Below are positions 41,884 through 50,895 of a stretch of DNA of 64,000 nt, piece after piece (positions within the stretch are counted from its first letter, which is position 1; every line of letters starts with the position of its first letter). Below the pieces are notes generated by a model. It saw only the letters and a list, made by a program, of their open reading frames with translations, was not told the DNA's origin and made no database searches. Source of the DNA: DASZTV01 sp035548055 (GTDB taxonomy: Bacteria > Actinomycetota > Actinomycetes > JAFAQI01); NCBI GenBank assembly GCA_035548055.1, contig DASZTL010000078.1, forward strand, positions 16,252 to 80,251, in the 5' to 3' direction. The position numbers and the translations under genes are program-made.

Positions 41884-42960
41884 CTACGAGATCGTGCTCG
41901 ACGTGAGCGAACCGTTCGAGTTGTTGGCGATCTTGATCGCACCGAAGATCTGCTCGTGAACGGCAAGGTGCTTGGTGCCGTTCTTGTACTTGGCGTTCCG
42001 CCAGAACGTCGTGGTCTCGACCTTCTTCTTGGTGCCGTCCTTGCAGTTGTTGCTGTCCGTGCTGCTGGACTTTCCGATTAGCTTCGCTCTACCGGATGAG
42101 TTGGTGTCGGCCTTCACCGAGAGTGACGCCCCACCACCGCTCGTGGTCGTGAGCTTGAGGGGCTTCGTCGTCGCGAACGACTCGTCGTTGCGCGTCGCGC
42201 CCGGCGGGGTGCTCAGGTCGACGGTTCGTGACGCGATCAGCTCGCCATGCCTCCCCGCGGTCACGCCCTCGAAGTTGAGAGCCCCACCCTTCTCGTTGGT
42301 CGACCAGAAGACACCCGACGGGCAGGGCAGGTTGTTGAAGTCCACGCACGCCGAGCCTGCGCCAGGGTTGTACTGGGACACCACTTTGTTCGGCGATCCG
42401 AAGCTGAACGGCTCCGTCGTGCTTCCGACGGTGCCCCAGGCTCTTCGTCCCTTCGACCTGGTGTCGAAGAAGAAGGTCCCGGTCAGCGAGACGGCTTGGG
42501 TCCGCGACACATTCTGTCCCTTGCAGGTCTGCGTCGTCGGGTCACCGACCGGAGCACTCGTCAGCGAGATCTGACCGAACGGCGACATCGCAGAATCCGG
42601 AACGTCGACCGTCCCCGCGCCGCTCGCATCGAGCTGCAAAGCGGCGGCCGTCACCGGGAATGTCCATACGTGCAGCTCACTCGTCTCCGATGAGCCCTTA
42701 CGGAGCGTGATGGTGGCCGTCGCTCCCGACGGTGCCGCGGCGGGCTGCTCGACATTGAGCTGGACCTGCAGCTTTCGCCCCGTCGAGGACACGACATGCG
42801 TGTAGCTGCTCTGCAACGACTGCGACGTCACGGCGTCCGTCGCCGGCGCGGCGAGGGCTGACGGCACCGCGATGATGCCGCTGCCGATCACCGCAACGGC
42901 GGCCACCATCGGAGCCAGGGCCCGTTTCGACCTGCCGGCCACCTCGCGACCCGTGCCCAT
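41884..42960 (-). CDS. secreted protein of unknown function
   Basis: A 358-aa protein with a classic signal peptide cleaved around ALAAPA (residue 38-40). The mature part is Ser/Thr/Asn-rich and predicted mostly beta, with a few cysteines (TCKGQN, SACVDF, LPCPSG, NNCKDG) that could form disulfides. No family was recognised. Start at ATG with GAGAGGGG upstream. It lies downstream of an MBL/ceramidase pair on the same strand. Confidence 0.8.
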   Translation of the reverse strand: MGTGREVAGRSKRALAPMVAAVAVIGSGIIAVPSALAAPATDAVTSQSLQSSYTHVVSSTGRKLQVQLNVEQPAAAPSGATATITLRKGSSETSELHVWTFPVTAAALQLDASGAGTVDVPDSAMSPFGQISLTSAPVGDPTTQTCKGQNVSRTQAVSLTGTFFFDTRSKGRRAWGTVGSTTEPFSFGSPNKVVSQYNPGAGSACVDFNNLPCPSGVFWSTNEKGGALNFEGVTAGRHGELIASRTVDLSTPPGATRNDESFATTKPLKLTTTSGGGASLSVKADTNSSGRAKLIGKSSSTDSNNCKDGTKKKVETTTFWRNAKYKNGTKHLAVHEQIFGAIKIANNSNGSLTSSTIS

Positions 42961-42984
42961 CGGTCCCCTCTCCCCAAATCTCCG

Positions 42985-44001
42985 TCAAACGACGGCGTAA
43001 TACCGAATGCCGTCTCGCTCCTGCATCGTTGCGCGGCCTTGGCCCACGAGCAACTGCAGATGGGCGCCGGTCTCACAGACCGCGAGGAACTGGTTGAACA
43101 CGTCCAGCTCCGCGAGCGTGCGTTCACGCCGGGTCCAGGTGACAATGCCCGCCACTGCCGCCGCTGTCTCGGCGCCGCCAGCGAGCGCATCGCACATCTG
43201 GTCGAGCCGGATCCGATGGTGCTCGACCAGCTCGTCCACCCGGGCGTGTGCACTGGGGACGACAGACCCGTGCGCCGGTAACAGCATCGCGTCCGGCCGG
43301 CTGCGCACGATCGCAAGCGACTTCAGGAAGGACCCGAGCGGGTCGTCGGTCATCGCTGGCTCGAAGCCGATCGAGGGCGTGATCGTCGGCAGTACGTGGT
43401 CCCCGGCAAAGAGGAGGGAGTTGGCGGTGTCGTAGAAGACGACGTGACCGCGGGTGTGACCCGGCGTCTCGACGACCTCGAGATCGCGCCCGTTGGCACC
43501 GATCCATTGGTCGTTCGCAAGCCACTCGTCGGGCAGCGCCCACTCCGCCGGATCGTGGTGCCCGCCGTTGCCGCGGTGCATCTTCTCGGCGATGTCCGCC
43601 GCGCCCAGTGTGGTCAGCAAGGCGACCTGCTCTTCAGCCGCCTTGCGCCCGGGCCGCCTGACGAGCTCGAGCGACCACCGCTCCTCGGCGCCCAGCGCCA
43701 CCCGGGTTCCGAAATCCCGACGCAGGTGGATCGCTTGGCTGTAGTGGTCACGGTGCATGTGAGTGACGAGGAACCGCTGCACGTCGCCGAGCTCGGCGCC
43801 GATCTCACGGAGTCCCGACTGCAGCAGCTCGCGAGCATTCGCGACAGCCCAGCCGGAGTCGATCAGGACGGGGCCGTCCGATCCGGTGATGGCGTACACG
43901 TTGACGGCGCGCAAACCGTCGTTCGGCAGCGGCAGCGGGATGCGGTGCACCCCTGGCACTACTTCGTAGACGCCCGGTGCAGTCCAGTCCTCGCTCGGCA
44001 C
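42985..44001 (-). CDS. MBL-fold metallo-hydrolase
   Basis: A 338-aa metallo-beta-lactamase-fold protein. THMHRDHYSQ is the main metal motif (with Arg in the usual Ala/Gly position), followed by ETPGHTRGHVV, FAGDHVLP and LPAHGSVV. A C-terminal helical domain follows, as in glyoxalase II-like and SdsA/AIM-type enzymes. The start is GTG 44001. It lies 16 bases after the ceramidase stop, so it probably acts in the same pathway. Confidence 0.88.
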   Translation of the reverse strand: MPSEDWTAPGVYEVVPGVHRIPLPLPNDGLRAVNVYAITGSDGPVLIDSGWAVANARELLQSGLREIGAELGDVQRFLVTHMHRDHYSQAIHLRRDFGTRVALGAEERWSLELVRRPGRKAAEEQVALLTTLGAADIAEKMHRGNGGHHDPAEWALPDEWLANDQWIGANGRDLEVVETPGHTRGHVVFYDTANSLLFAGDHVLPTITPSIGFEPAMTDDPLGSFLKSLAIVRSRPDAMLLPAHGSVVPSAHARVDELVEHHRIRLDQMCDALAGGAETAAAVAGIVTWTRRERTLAELDVFNQFLAVCETGAHLQLLVGQGRATMQERDGIRYYAVV

Positions 44002-44017
44002 CCGTCCTGTTTACACG

Positions 44018-46006
44018 TCAGCCGACCGCGAACGTCGGGCTGGTCCCTGTGAAGGCGGTGAGCCGCCCCTCGGCGTCAGCAGCGTTGCCGTGGTAGCGAA
44101 TCCGGTAGACACCCGCTTCAGCCTCGGCCGGGACGTCCCACGTGACGGTGATCCGCATGCCTCCTTCGGCTTTGCGGCAGTGCAGCTTGGTCGCCCAGTC
44201 GCCGTCGTCCGCCACGCGTCGCCAAGTGCCGTCGACCTCGCGCTCGATCTCGAGGTAGGTACCACCTCTGCGCAGCTCGTTGTTCGGGTTGGCACCGGCG
44301 AAGGCGACCTCGACCGTCTCGCCACGGCCGTACCGCCCCTTCGGCGCCGAGAGCACGTCGCCGAAGCCACGACCTGAGACGCGACCGTCGGGCTTGACCT
44401 TGCGCGCAGCCTTCTGGCCGTGCGACAGATCGGGTGGCGGCGTGCCGCGACCTACTGGCTTGTTGTCACGCATCGCGGTCGCGAGCTGCACCGCAACCTG
44501 CGTGAGCGCAGGTGCCTCCCAGCGGCCGAACAAGGTGCTGCCGCCCTCGTAACGCTGTTCCTCGTACTCTTCGGGCGTCGTGACGTAGTGGATGTAGGCA
44601 TTGCTGTAGCCGGCGACCAGCACGTCATCGAGCGACGCGCCGACGACGGATGCGACCTCTCGACGCATCCGCAGGCCGGCAGTGATCGTCACCTCACCAG
44701 GAATCCCGATCAGGTAGAGCCGGCCGATCCGCAGCAGCTGCACCGGCACCCGCTCCTGCACGAACGGTGCGATCCGATTCATCGCGCCGCCAGGCAGCAC
44801 GATCCCCTTGGGTGCCTGCGAGTCGCGCAGTCGTGCCGAGAACCGGTAGTACGTCGCGCGGCTGAGCGCGTCGATGATCCGGTTTCGCCCCTGCTTGAAG
44901 CCGAAGAAGCCCGGTCCCTCGTCGGTCCCCGCGAGCGCCGCCGCGCCGCCACACACGGGCGACGTCCGATGTTCGCGGCCGTCGCCTGTGAACTCCGGGC
45001 TGACTGTGACGTTGCCGAGATCCACGTATGTCATGCGGGCCTCGACGCCGCCGGTCATCGCCACACCCTCGTCCGCGGCAAGGGCTGCGGCCGCATCAGC
45101 TTGCCGCTTCCCGACCAGCCGGGTGTTCTCGAACTCGTCCTCCGTCGGTCCGCTCCCCGGCCGACGGTTGAGATTCGGTGACATGTCACCCGCGTTGGTC
45201 TGCGCGAACGCGCTGATGAAGTCCGGAACCGGATCGGCGAGGTAGTCGACGCCCGTCACGACCCGCTCCCAGTGGTACGCCGCATAGCCCTTGTTGTCGG
45301 CGCTCACCAGGCAGTTCTTGTTGGTCATGCTCGTGCCGTGTGTGGCAAACCAGTTGATGGCTCCGACGACGCGTCCACCACGTTCGACGCGCAGCAGCGT
45401 CGTCTGCGGATCGACCGCGTTGGGGAAGTGCGCCTTGTCGGCCTCAGGGTTGCGAGCGAACGACTGCGGCGAGCGGTTGACGCTCGCGTCCTCGAGCGTT
45501 CCGCGCGACAGCGTCAACGTCGCCGGCGCGATGTCGGTGTGCGCCCGCTCCACCGCTTCGACAATGCCGTCGACGATCGCCTGGAAGGTCAGCGGATGGA
45601 ATCCGTGGGTCGTCATGTTGTAGAGACGGTGGTGGGAGTAACCGCCCGGGCCGCAGTGGGTGTGCGTGACTGTGAGCATGGTGTTGACGTCGGTGTAGAC
45701 GTCGCCGTACGTCGCCGCGAGGCGCCTCAGGACTTCGCGGTGGACGCTGTCGAACATCAGCGGCAGGTCACTGACGCAGATCAGGACGCGGTCATCGGAT
45801 GCCGGGTCGACGACGATGAACGCCCGAGTGCGCAACCTCGTGTGCAGGCCCTTGGAGACCTGGTCGGCTTTCCCGTACCCAAGCAGCCCACAGCCCCAGA
45901 GCTCGCCCGTGACGTCTGAGATCCCACGACCCACGAGATACGGCGCATCCACCATGTCCACCGGCCCGACCCACCGCCCTTCAACGGAACCGGCTTTCGC
46001 CGGCAT
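44018..46006 (-). CDS. neutral ceramidase-like amidase
   Basis: A 662-aa neutral/alkaline ceramidase. YLVGRGISDVTG begins the domain, THTHCGPGGYSHH and FATHGTSM hold zinc histidines, and NRSPQSFARNP holds the catalytic Ser. The C-terminal immunoglobulin-like domain includes VEVAFAGANPNNE. Ceramidases cut the amide of ceramide or N-acyl lipids. No signal peptide is seen, unlike most bacterial forms, so it may stay in the cytoplasm or leave by another route. Start at ATG 46006; 45955 is possible. Confidence 0.92.
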   Translation of the reverse strand: MPAKAGSVEGRWVGPVDMVDAPYLVGRGISDVTGELWGCGLLGYGKADQVSKGLHTRLRTRAFIVVDPASDDRVLICVSDLPLMFDSVHREVLRRLAATYGDVYTDVNTMLTVTHTHCGPGGYSHHRLYNMTTHGFHPLTFQAIVDGIVEAVERAHTDIAPATLTLSRGTLEDASVNRSPQSFARNPEADKAHFPNAVDPQTTLLRVERGGRVVGAINWFATHGTSMTNKNCLVSADNKGYAAYHWERVVTGVDYLADPVPDFISAFAQTNAGDMSPNLNRRPGSGPTEDEFENTRLVGKRQADAAAALAADEGVAMTGGVEARMTYVDLGNVTVSPEFTGDGREHRTSPVCGGAAALAGTDEGPGFFGFKQGRNRIIDALSRATYYRFSARLRDSQAPKGIVLPGGAMNRIAPFVQERVPVQLLRIGRLYLIGIPGEVTITAGLRMRREVASVVGASLDDVLVAGYSNAYIHYVTTPEEYEEQRYEGGSTLFGRWEAPALTQVAVQLATAMRDNKPVGRGTPPPDLSHGQKAARKVKPDGRVSGRGFGDVLSAPKGRYGRGETVEVAFAGANPNNELRRGGTYLEIEREVDGTWRRVADDGDWATKLHCRKAEGGMRITVTWDVPAEAEAGVYRIRYHGNAADAEGRLTAFTGTSPTFAVG

Positions 46007-46029
46007 TGCCCCTTGGGCAGGGACCCTAC

Positions 46030-47169
46030 TTAACCTCCGTTGGCCGGCACATAGAACGGAAGCGAATGGGCCGCGTGCGACTTCGTGCGTTTGATGGCCG
46101 CCCGGTAGTGCAGCGCTTGGCTCTGCGACACCGGGAGAGTGAACGTCGCCTGCAGGGTGTCGTCGAGGGTGGCGCGCCGCCCATCACGTGCGCCCGCCCC
46201 GCGGATCACGACGACGTCCCCTGGCTGGGCGCCGCCGACGGACACCGCGACCGTGACTGTCGTTGCGCCGGCCGGCGCAGCCGGTACCTCGACGTGCAGG
46301 ATCGGGGTGACGACGATGCGCTGCACCGGGCTGTGGATCCGTCCCGAGCGCAGCAACAGTCGCAGGTTGCGCTGTGCGTTCGGGCCCGCGATCGCCACCT
46401 GTCCATCCGATGAGGTGAGACTCGAACCGATCCGGTTGCGACCCGGTTCGCCCATGATGCGCTCGATCAGCACGACCCGACGGTTCGCGATCGGGTTGCC
46501 GTCGATGTCGGTGAGCCTGCCGCTGACCGTGACGGCGGTGCCGGCAACGATCCGGTTGCTCGACACGTGGATCTGCAGCTCACCGCGCCTTACCGGTGGA
46601 GGCGGAGGCGTCGCCGACGACGTCGGTGTCGGCGTCGGGCTAGCGGTCGTCGAGGTGGACACGGTCGGCGTGGGAATCACGACCGGGACCGAGGCCGTCG
46701 GCGTTGGCGCCGCCGGCGAGTGGCTCGTCGACGGCGACGGTGAGGTCTGAGGTGTCGGCGTCCCACCGTCATGAGTGGGTGTGGGCGTCGATGCCACCGA
46801 CGGCACGGGTGTGGGAGCAGTCGTGGGCGCGACCGTCGCGGTACTCGTCTTGTGGTGGCTCGGGGCCGGGACGCCGATCGAGTGGAACTGCTTGTAGACC
46901 GTCTCCTGCCAGGAGTCCGGCAGGTTGTTCGTGTAGGCCGCAGCCACGCCGCCGGACAGCCCTAGGACGAGAACGGCGACCGTGCCTCCGGTCGCCACGC
47001 GAGCCACCGATCGCCGGCGCTGCGCCGGCACGGTGACAGAGACGGCTTCGCGGTATGCGGCAACGGCATCGGCTTCACCCGCCAACTCGCCGGGAGTCGG
47101 CGGCGCGGTCAGTGCCTCGACGACCGGGTCCTCACGGAACGGTGAGAGGTCATCGTCTTGATGACGCAT
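46030..47169 (-). CDS. single-pass membrane protein, probable anti-sigma factor with Ig-like domain
   Basis: About 379 aa: cytoplasmic N-terminus (about 55 residues), one membrane helix (GGTVAVLVLGLSGGVAAAY), a 90-residue Thr/Pro/Ser spacer, and an extracytoplasmic Ig-like domain starting ELQIHVSSNRIVAGTAVTVSG. The start overlaps the sigma factor stop (TGATG), the typical place of an anti-sigma factor. The HxxxCxxC zinc motif of ZAS proteins is absent, so the anti-sigma role is inferred from position. It may sense envelope stress through its outer domain. Confidence 0.75.
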   Translation of the reverse strand: MRHQDDDLSPFREDPVVEALTAPPTPGELAGEADAVAAYREAVSVTVPAQRRRSVARVATGGTVAVLVLGLSGGVAAAYTNNLPDSWQETVYKQFHSIGVPAPSHHKTSTATVAPTTAPTPVPSVASTPTPTHDGGTPTPQTSPSPSTSHSPAAPTPTASVPVVIPTPTVSTSTTASPTPTPTSSATPPPPPVRRGELQIHVSSNRIVAGTAVTVSGRLTDIDGNPIANRRVVLIERIMGEPGRNRIGSSLTSSDGQVAIAGPNAQRNLRLLLRSGRIHSPVQRIVVTPILHVEVPAAPAGATTVTVAVSVGGAQPGDVVVIRGAGARDGRRATLDDTLQATFTLPVSQSQALHYRAAIKRTKSHAAHSLPFYVPANGG

Positions 47170-47792
47170 CACACCACCTCCGATCGGACCTTCGGATCAC
47201 GAGCGAGCGCTCGCAAGCCGCGATGGACACTGACCCGGACCGCGCCCGGAGACTTTCCGACGATCTCCGCGACGACTCGTACGTCGAGCCCGGCCACCAC
47301 ACGGAGCATGACCATGTCGGCCTGGTCGGGCGGGAGCCGCCTGACCAATGCAATGGCACGGTCGGTCGAGATCCGATCGAGTGCCTCTGTCTCAGCCGGG
47401 GCCGCCGCAGGTTGCCGGCCGACACCCGAGAAGTCCGGGACCGACACCGCCGGCCGCGCGGCTGCGGCGCGAGCCGCGTCGATGGCTCGATGTCGAGCCA
47501 GGGTGAACAACCAAGCGCGGAACCCGTCAGCGTTGCCGTCGAAGCTCGACAGGTCCCGGACCGCGTGCAACCAGGTCTCCGCCGCGACGTCCTCATGGTT
47601 TCCCCGTGTCCGCACGCGCAAGTAGCGAAGCAGTCTCGGGTGCAGTGCGCGCCAGAGCTCGGCGAAACCCGAGTCATCGCCTGCCCTCGCCCGTTGAAGC
47701 GCGTCGTCGAGCGGCTCGGCAGCCGGGCTGACGTCCGAGCCCCGCCGCCGCGCGTGTCGTGCCGGCTGCTTGCCGATGAGCGCAGTCCCCAT
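47169..47792 (-). CDS. ECF-type RNA polymerase sigma factor
   Basis: About 207 aa. Region 2 contains HEDVAAETWLHAVRDLSSFDG and GFRAWLFTLARHRAIDAAR; region 4 contains LVRRLPPDQADMVMLRVVAGLDVRVVAEIVGKSPGAVRVSVHRGL. There is no sigma region 3, so it is an ECF. Start at ATG 47792; an upstream GTG at 47861 is possible. It is coupled to a membrane protein, suggesting surface-stress regulation. Confidence 0.9.
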   Translation of the reverse strand: MGTALIGKQPARHARRRGSDVSPAAEPLDDALQRARAGDDSGFAELWRALHPRLLRYLRVRTRGNHEDVAAETWLHAVRDLSSFDGNADGFRAWLFTLARHRAIDAARAAAARPAVSVPDFSGVGRQPAAAPAETEALDRISTDRAIALVRRLPPDQADMVMLRVVAGLDVRVVAEIVGKSPGAVRVSVHRGLRALARDPKVRSEVV

Positions 47793-47838
47793 CTCATCTG
47801 AACCACGGCGCCTTGGTGCGCGCCATTCTCCTAAGGGT

Positions 47839-48600
47839 TCAGCCGATGGTAACGACACCACTCTGGCAACCCTGGTAGTTCGGCCCGCCCGTGAAGGCGA
47901 GTTGGAACTCCTCCGGCACCGAGGGTGTGGCGACCCGGAACGACACGATGCCGTGGCGGTGCGTGCGATGCGTCCGCACCGTCGTCCACGTGTCGCTACC
48001 GACGGTCCGCTCCTGGAGGGTCACCTTGCGGCCGGACAGCGGGTGAGCGTGGCCGCGCAGCTGGCCCTGAATCACCTGACGACCGTGTCGACCATCGTGG
48101 GCACGGATCGACAGCGAGCTGTCCCACTGCACGTGGACCGTGACGACCTTGCTGCGCGCGAATGTGGCGACCGGCGTGCTGGCCGGAGAGGGAACGGGCG
48201 ACGGCGTGACCGTCGGTACCGGCACAGCGCGGAACACCAGGCGGTAGTGCATGTTGGTCCTGGGCGTCACCGTGAAGCTCACGCTGCCGTCGGCCCCTGT
48301 GGTACCCGTCGCGATCCGGTGCGCGTGGTGGACCCGATGGGCATGGTGATGGCGGCCCGCCGCCCAAGCCCGCAGGGCCACGGTGTCGCCGGCCTGCGGC
48401 ACGCCCGCCTTCGTGAGCACCCCTGACACCGTGTCCGAGGTGCCCGCAGCGATTGACTTGGCGGCGAGCGCGATCGACAAGCTGTAGCCGTCGGAAGCGG
48501 CCGGCGTGCCGTTCGCGGCCACGGCGCCCGCTGGGCCAGCCGCCGTGACGAGTGCGGCCCCCGCTGAAGCGGTGAGCAGAAGCAATCCGGGCTTTCTCAT
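47839..48600 (-). CDS. secreted Ig-like protein next to the ECF sigma factor
   Basis: A 253-aa exported protein. The signal peptide ends near GAVAANG (residue 27-30). The first domain carries IAAGTSDTVSGVLTKAGVP, closely parallel to the membrane partner of the sigma factor (IVAGTAVTVSGRLTDIDGNP), and is followed by a His-rich turn HHHAHRVHHAHR, a Pro/Ser spacer, and a second similar module. It lies just upstream of the sigma gene on the same strand, and AAGGA precedes the ATG. Its role is unknown. Confidence 0.8.
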   Translation of the reverse strand: MRKPGLLLLTASAGAALVTAAGPAGAVAANGTPAASDGYSLSIALAAKSIAAGTSDTVSGVLTKAGVPQAGDTVALRAWAAGRHHHAHRVHHAHRIATGTTGADGSVSFTVTPRTNMHYRLVFRAVPVPTVTPSPVPSPASTPVATFARSKVVTVHVQWDSSLSIRAHDGRHGRQVIQGQLRGHAHPLSGRKVTLQERTVGSDTWTTVRTHRTHRHGIVSFRVATPSVPEEFQLAFTGGPNYQGCQSGVVTIG

Positions 48601-48680
48601 GGCGTTCCTTTGCGTGGAGGGTTCGCTGGTGACAGCGGAACGACCCGGAATCGCGTTACAGCGCGACGCCGCGGGCGCAT

Positions 48681-48686
48681 TACCGT
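48681..48686 (+). promoter_or_regulatory. putative -10 box of the GNAT gene (leaderless)
   Basis: TACCGT, seven bases before the ATG at 48694. Confidence 0.4.
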
Positions 48687-48693
48687 CTGCCGG

Positions 48694-49221
48694 ATGAGCG
48701 GATTGTCGTTTCGGCCGGCGACGAGCGACGATGTCGATCCGATCGTGGCCCTGGTGGAATCCGCCTACCGCGGCGAGAGCAGCCGGGACGGGTGGACGAC
48801 CGAAGCCGACCTGCTCGACGGCCAGCGCACCGACGCTGCGGCGGTGCGGGAGATCATCGGCGCGGCGGATCGGTTGGTGCTCCTGGCCTTCCAGGGCCAT
48901 GACCTGCGCGGGTGCTGCGAGCTTCGTCAGCGTGACGGCGGAGTGGCGTACTTCGGGATGTTCGCGGTCAGCCCGGCACTGCAGGGCGGGGGCATCGGCA
49001 AGACGATCCTGGCGGAAGCCGAGCGGCAGGTCCGGGACCGCTGGGGAGCGTCGCGGATGGAGATGACGGTTCTCACCCAGCGTGCGGATCTGATCGGCTG
49101 GTACGAGCGGCGCGGTTACGCGCGCACGGGCGCGACCGAGCCGTTCCCGTACGGCGACGAACGGTTCGGCCTGCCGCGCCGTCCGGACCTGCTCTTCGAG
49201 GTGCTGGCCAAAGCCCTGTAG
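48694..49221 (+). CDS. GNAT-family N-acetyltransferase
   Basis: A 175-aa acetyl-CoA-dependent transferase. LSFRPATSDDVDPIVALVESA opens the fold, the acetyl-CoA loop is ALQGGGIGKTILAEAE, and WYERRGYARTG is the C-terminal beta-alpha motif. The substrate is unknown. It converges closely with the DUF1272 gene. Confidence 0.92.
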   Translation: MSGLSFRPATSDDVDPIVALVESAYRGESSRDGWTTEADLLDGQRTDAAAVREIIGAADRLVLLAFQGHDLRGCCELRQRDGGVAYFGMFAVSPALQGGGIGKTILAEAERQVRDRWGASRMEMTVLTQRADLIGWYERRGYARTGATEPFPYGDERFGLPRRPDLLFEVLAKAL

Positions 49222-49222
49222 G

Positions 49223-49465
49223 TCAGTCGGACACCGGGACGTGCTGGTTGACGACTCGTTGTGTCGACGGGGGCGACATCTCGAGCAGGCCTGCCGGCCG
49301 GGTCGGGCGTAGGACGAGGTTGCCCCCGCAGTTCGGGCAGGTGTCGTTCAGCAGCTCGACGCAGCGTGCACAGAAGGTGCACTCGAACGTGCAGATCTTC
49401 GCGTCCGGATCCCCGTTGGGAAGATCCCGGTCGCAGTTCTCGCAGTTGGGCCGCAGCTCGAGCAT
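49223..49465 (-). CDS. DUF1272 small zinc-binding protein
   Basis: An 80-aa protein with a family-typical string of metal-binding cysteines: RPNCENCDRDL, CTFECTFCARC and TCPNCGGNL. Function unknown. It ends one base after the stop of the GNAT gene on the other strand and is followed by a gamma-carbonic anhydrase-like gene. Confidence 0.88.
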   Translation of the reverse strand: MLELRPNCENCDRDLPNGDPDAKICTFECTFCARCVELLNDTCPNCGGNLVLRPTRPAGLLEMSPPSTQRVVNQHVPVSD

Positions 49466-49483
49466 GTGCCTATCCCCCCACCG

Positions 49484-50005
49484 TCAAGTCTCGATCAGAG
49501 CAGTACCAAGGAGGTGCCGGCGAGCGAGCTTCCGGTACTCCTCCGGGTTCGTCTCGACCCAGTGCGCGGCACCGGGTGACAGCGGTCCGGCTGAGGACCC
49601 GGCCGTCCCACGGAACAGCGTGCCGGGCTCGACGACGGTGTTCGGTGGGACCAACGCGCCGGCCGCCACCAACGCGCGTTCGCCGATTCGGGCGCCGTCC
49701 TGCACGATCGCGCCGTTGCCGATCAGCGCCTCAGCGCCGATGACCGCACCGTGCACCACACATTGGTGCGCGATGGTCACGCCTTCGCCGATCTCGACCA
49801 GACCGGCGCCGTGGACAACGGCACCGTCCTGGATGTTGGCGCCGGCCTTCACGACGATCGGCCCGAAGTCGGCGCGCAGCACCGCGCCGTACCAAACCGA
49901 GGCGCCGGCCTCGATCGTCACGTCACCGACGATCGACGCGGTCGGGGCGATGAACGCGTCGGAATGGATCGACGGCGTCAGTCCTTCAAAGGAGAACAGC
50001 GGCAT
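49484..50005 (-). CDS. gamma carbonic anhydrase-like hexapeptide protein
   Basis: A 173-aa left-handed beta-helix protein. Repeats of the hexapeptide form run from IAPTASIVGDVTIE to VAAGALVPPNTVV, and His residues in VVHGAGLVEIGEGVTIAHQCVVHG sit at the metal-binding positions of the trimer. Activity as carbonic anhydrase is plausible but many relatives are inactive or have other roles. A C-terminal helix (NPEEYRKLARRHL) closes the trimer. Confidence 0.88.
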   Translation of the reverse strand: MPLFSFEGLTPSIHSDAFIAPTASIVGDVTIEAGASVWYGAVLRADFGPIVVKAGANIQDGAVVHGAGLVEIGEGVTIAHQCVVHGAVIGAEALIGNGAIVQDGARIGERALVAAGALVPPNTVVEPGTLFRGTAGSSAGPLSPGAAHWVETNPEEYRKLARRHLLGTALIET

Positions 50006-50034
50006 CGCGGCAGCGTATCGACGCTGTCGTTCGA

Positions 50035-50190
50035 CTAGTGGGCGGCGATCTCCGCATAGCGGGCCTGGAGCCGGTCGCGCACCTGCTCCGGCGTGAAGGC
50101 GCGGCGCTGTCGCTCTCGGCGAGCGATCACGACCCCGGTTGCAGCCACGCCGGCAAGACCGGCCAGCCCGACGACCTTCCACCACCGCAT
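50035..50190 (-). CDS. small membrane protein (51 aa)
   Basis: Starts at ATG 50190. MRWWKV is followed by one Ala/Gly/Val-rich membrane helix, then a basic RRERQRR stretch and an amphipathic helix FTPEQVRDRLQARYAEI. This looks like a typical actinobacterial single-pass protein with a cytoplasmic tail. Codon third-position bias matches the neighbours. Function unknown. Confidence 0.65.
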   Translation of the reverse strand: MRWWKVVGLAGLAGVAATGVVIARRERQRRAFTPEQVRDRLQARYAEIAAH

Positions 50191-50229
50191 GCCGTCACGC
50201 TACCGATCGACTCATTGGAGACTGTGCGG

Positions 50230-50895
50230 ATGACCACGCCGTCGATGTCGCTCGATGCCGCCGTCGAGCTCACCCGCACCGGGGACCTGTGGTTGTTTCG
50301 TGGTCGCAGTGGCGCGGACCGCGCAATCCGGACCCTGACCAACGCGCCGGTGAACCACGTCGGCATGGCGGTCGTGCTCGATGACCTGCCGCCGCTCATG
50401 TGGCACGCGGAGCTCGGCAAGTCGCTGATCGACATGTGGACGGGCAACTACCAGCGCGGCGTGCAGCTGCACGACCTTCGCGACTCGGCGCTCGTGTGGG
50501 CGAACCGCTATGGGCAACGCGCCTGGTTGCGACAGCTCGACGGCGACATATCGCGAACCGCGGAAGACGCGCTGCTCAAGGCCATCGCGAGACTCGACGG
50601 CACGCCGTTCCCGACGACCCGGGCACTCGCCGCAGGATGGTTCAGCGGCCGGCTGCCACGTCGAGCAACGCCTGGCGACGACGAGCGAGAGACGGCGTAC
50701 TGCGCCGAGGTCGTCGCGATCACCTACCAGGACATGGGCCTGCTGCCGAGGGAACGGCACGCGAGCTGGTACGACCCGGGCAAGTTCTGGAGCGGCGACG
50801 AGCTCGAGCTGATCCCCGGTTACTCACTCGGCGAGGAGATCCCGATCGACATCCCGAACGAGGAACCGAAGACGAGTCGACGGGAGACGCCATGA
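50230..50895 (+). CDS. permuted papain-like (YiiX/NlpC-P60) protein
   Basis: A 221-aa protein without a signal peptide. Its order is circularly permuted: the histidine motif NHVGMAVVL comes first, and the cysteine YCAEVVAITYQDMGLL later, as in the YiiX/LRAT-like NlpC/P60 branch. Such enzymes act on peptide, amide or lipid ester bonds. The ATG follows TTGGAGA; a GTG six bases upstream is possible. The stop overlaps the next start (ATGA). Confidence 0.85.
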   Translation: MTTPSMSLDAAVELTRTGDLWLFRGRSGADRAIRTLTNAPVNHVGMAVVLDDLPPLMWHAELGKSLIDMWTGNYQRGVQLHDLRDSALVWANRYGQRAWLRQLDGDISRTAEDALLKAIARLDGTPFPTTRALAAGWFSGRLPRRATPGDDERETAYCAEVVAITYQDMGLLPRERHASWYDPGKFWSGDELELIPGYSLGEEIPIDIPNEEPKTSRRETP

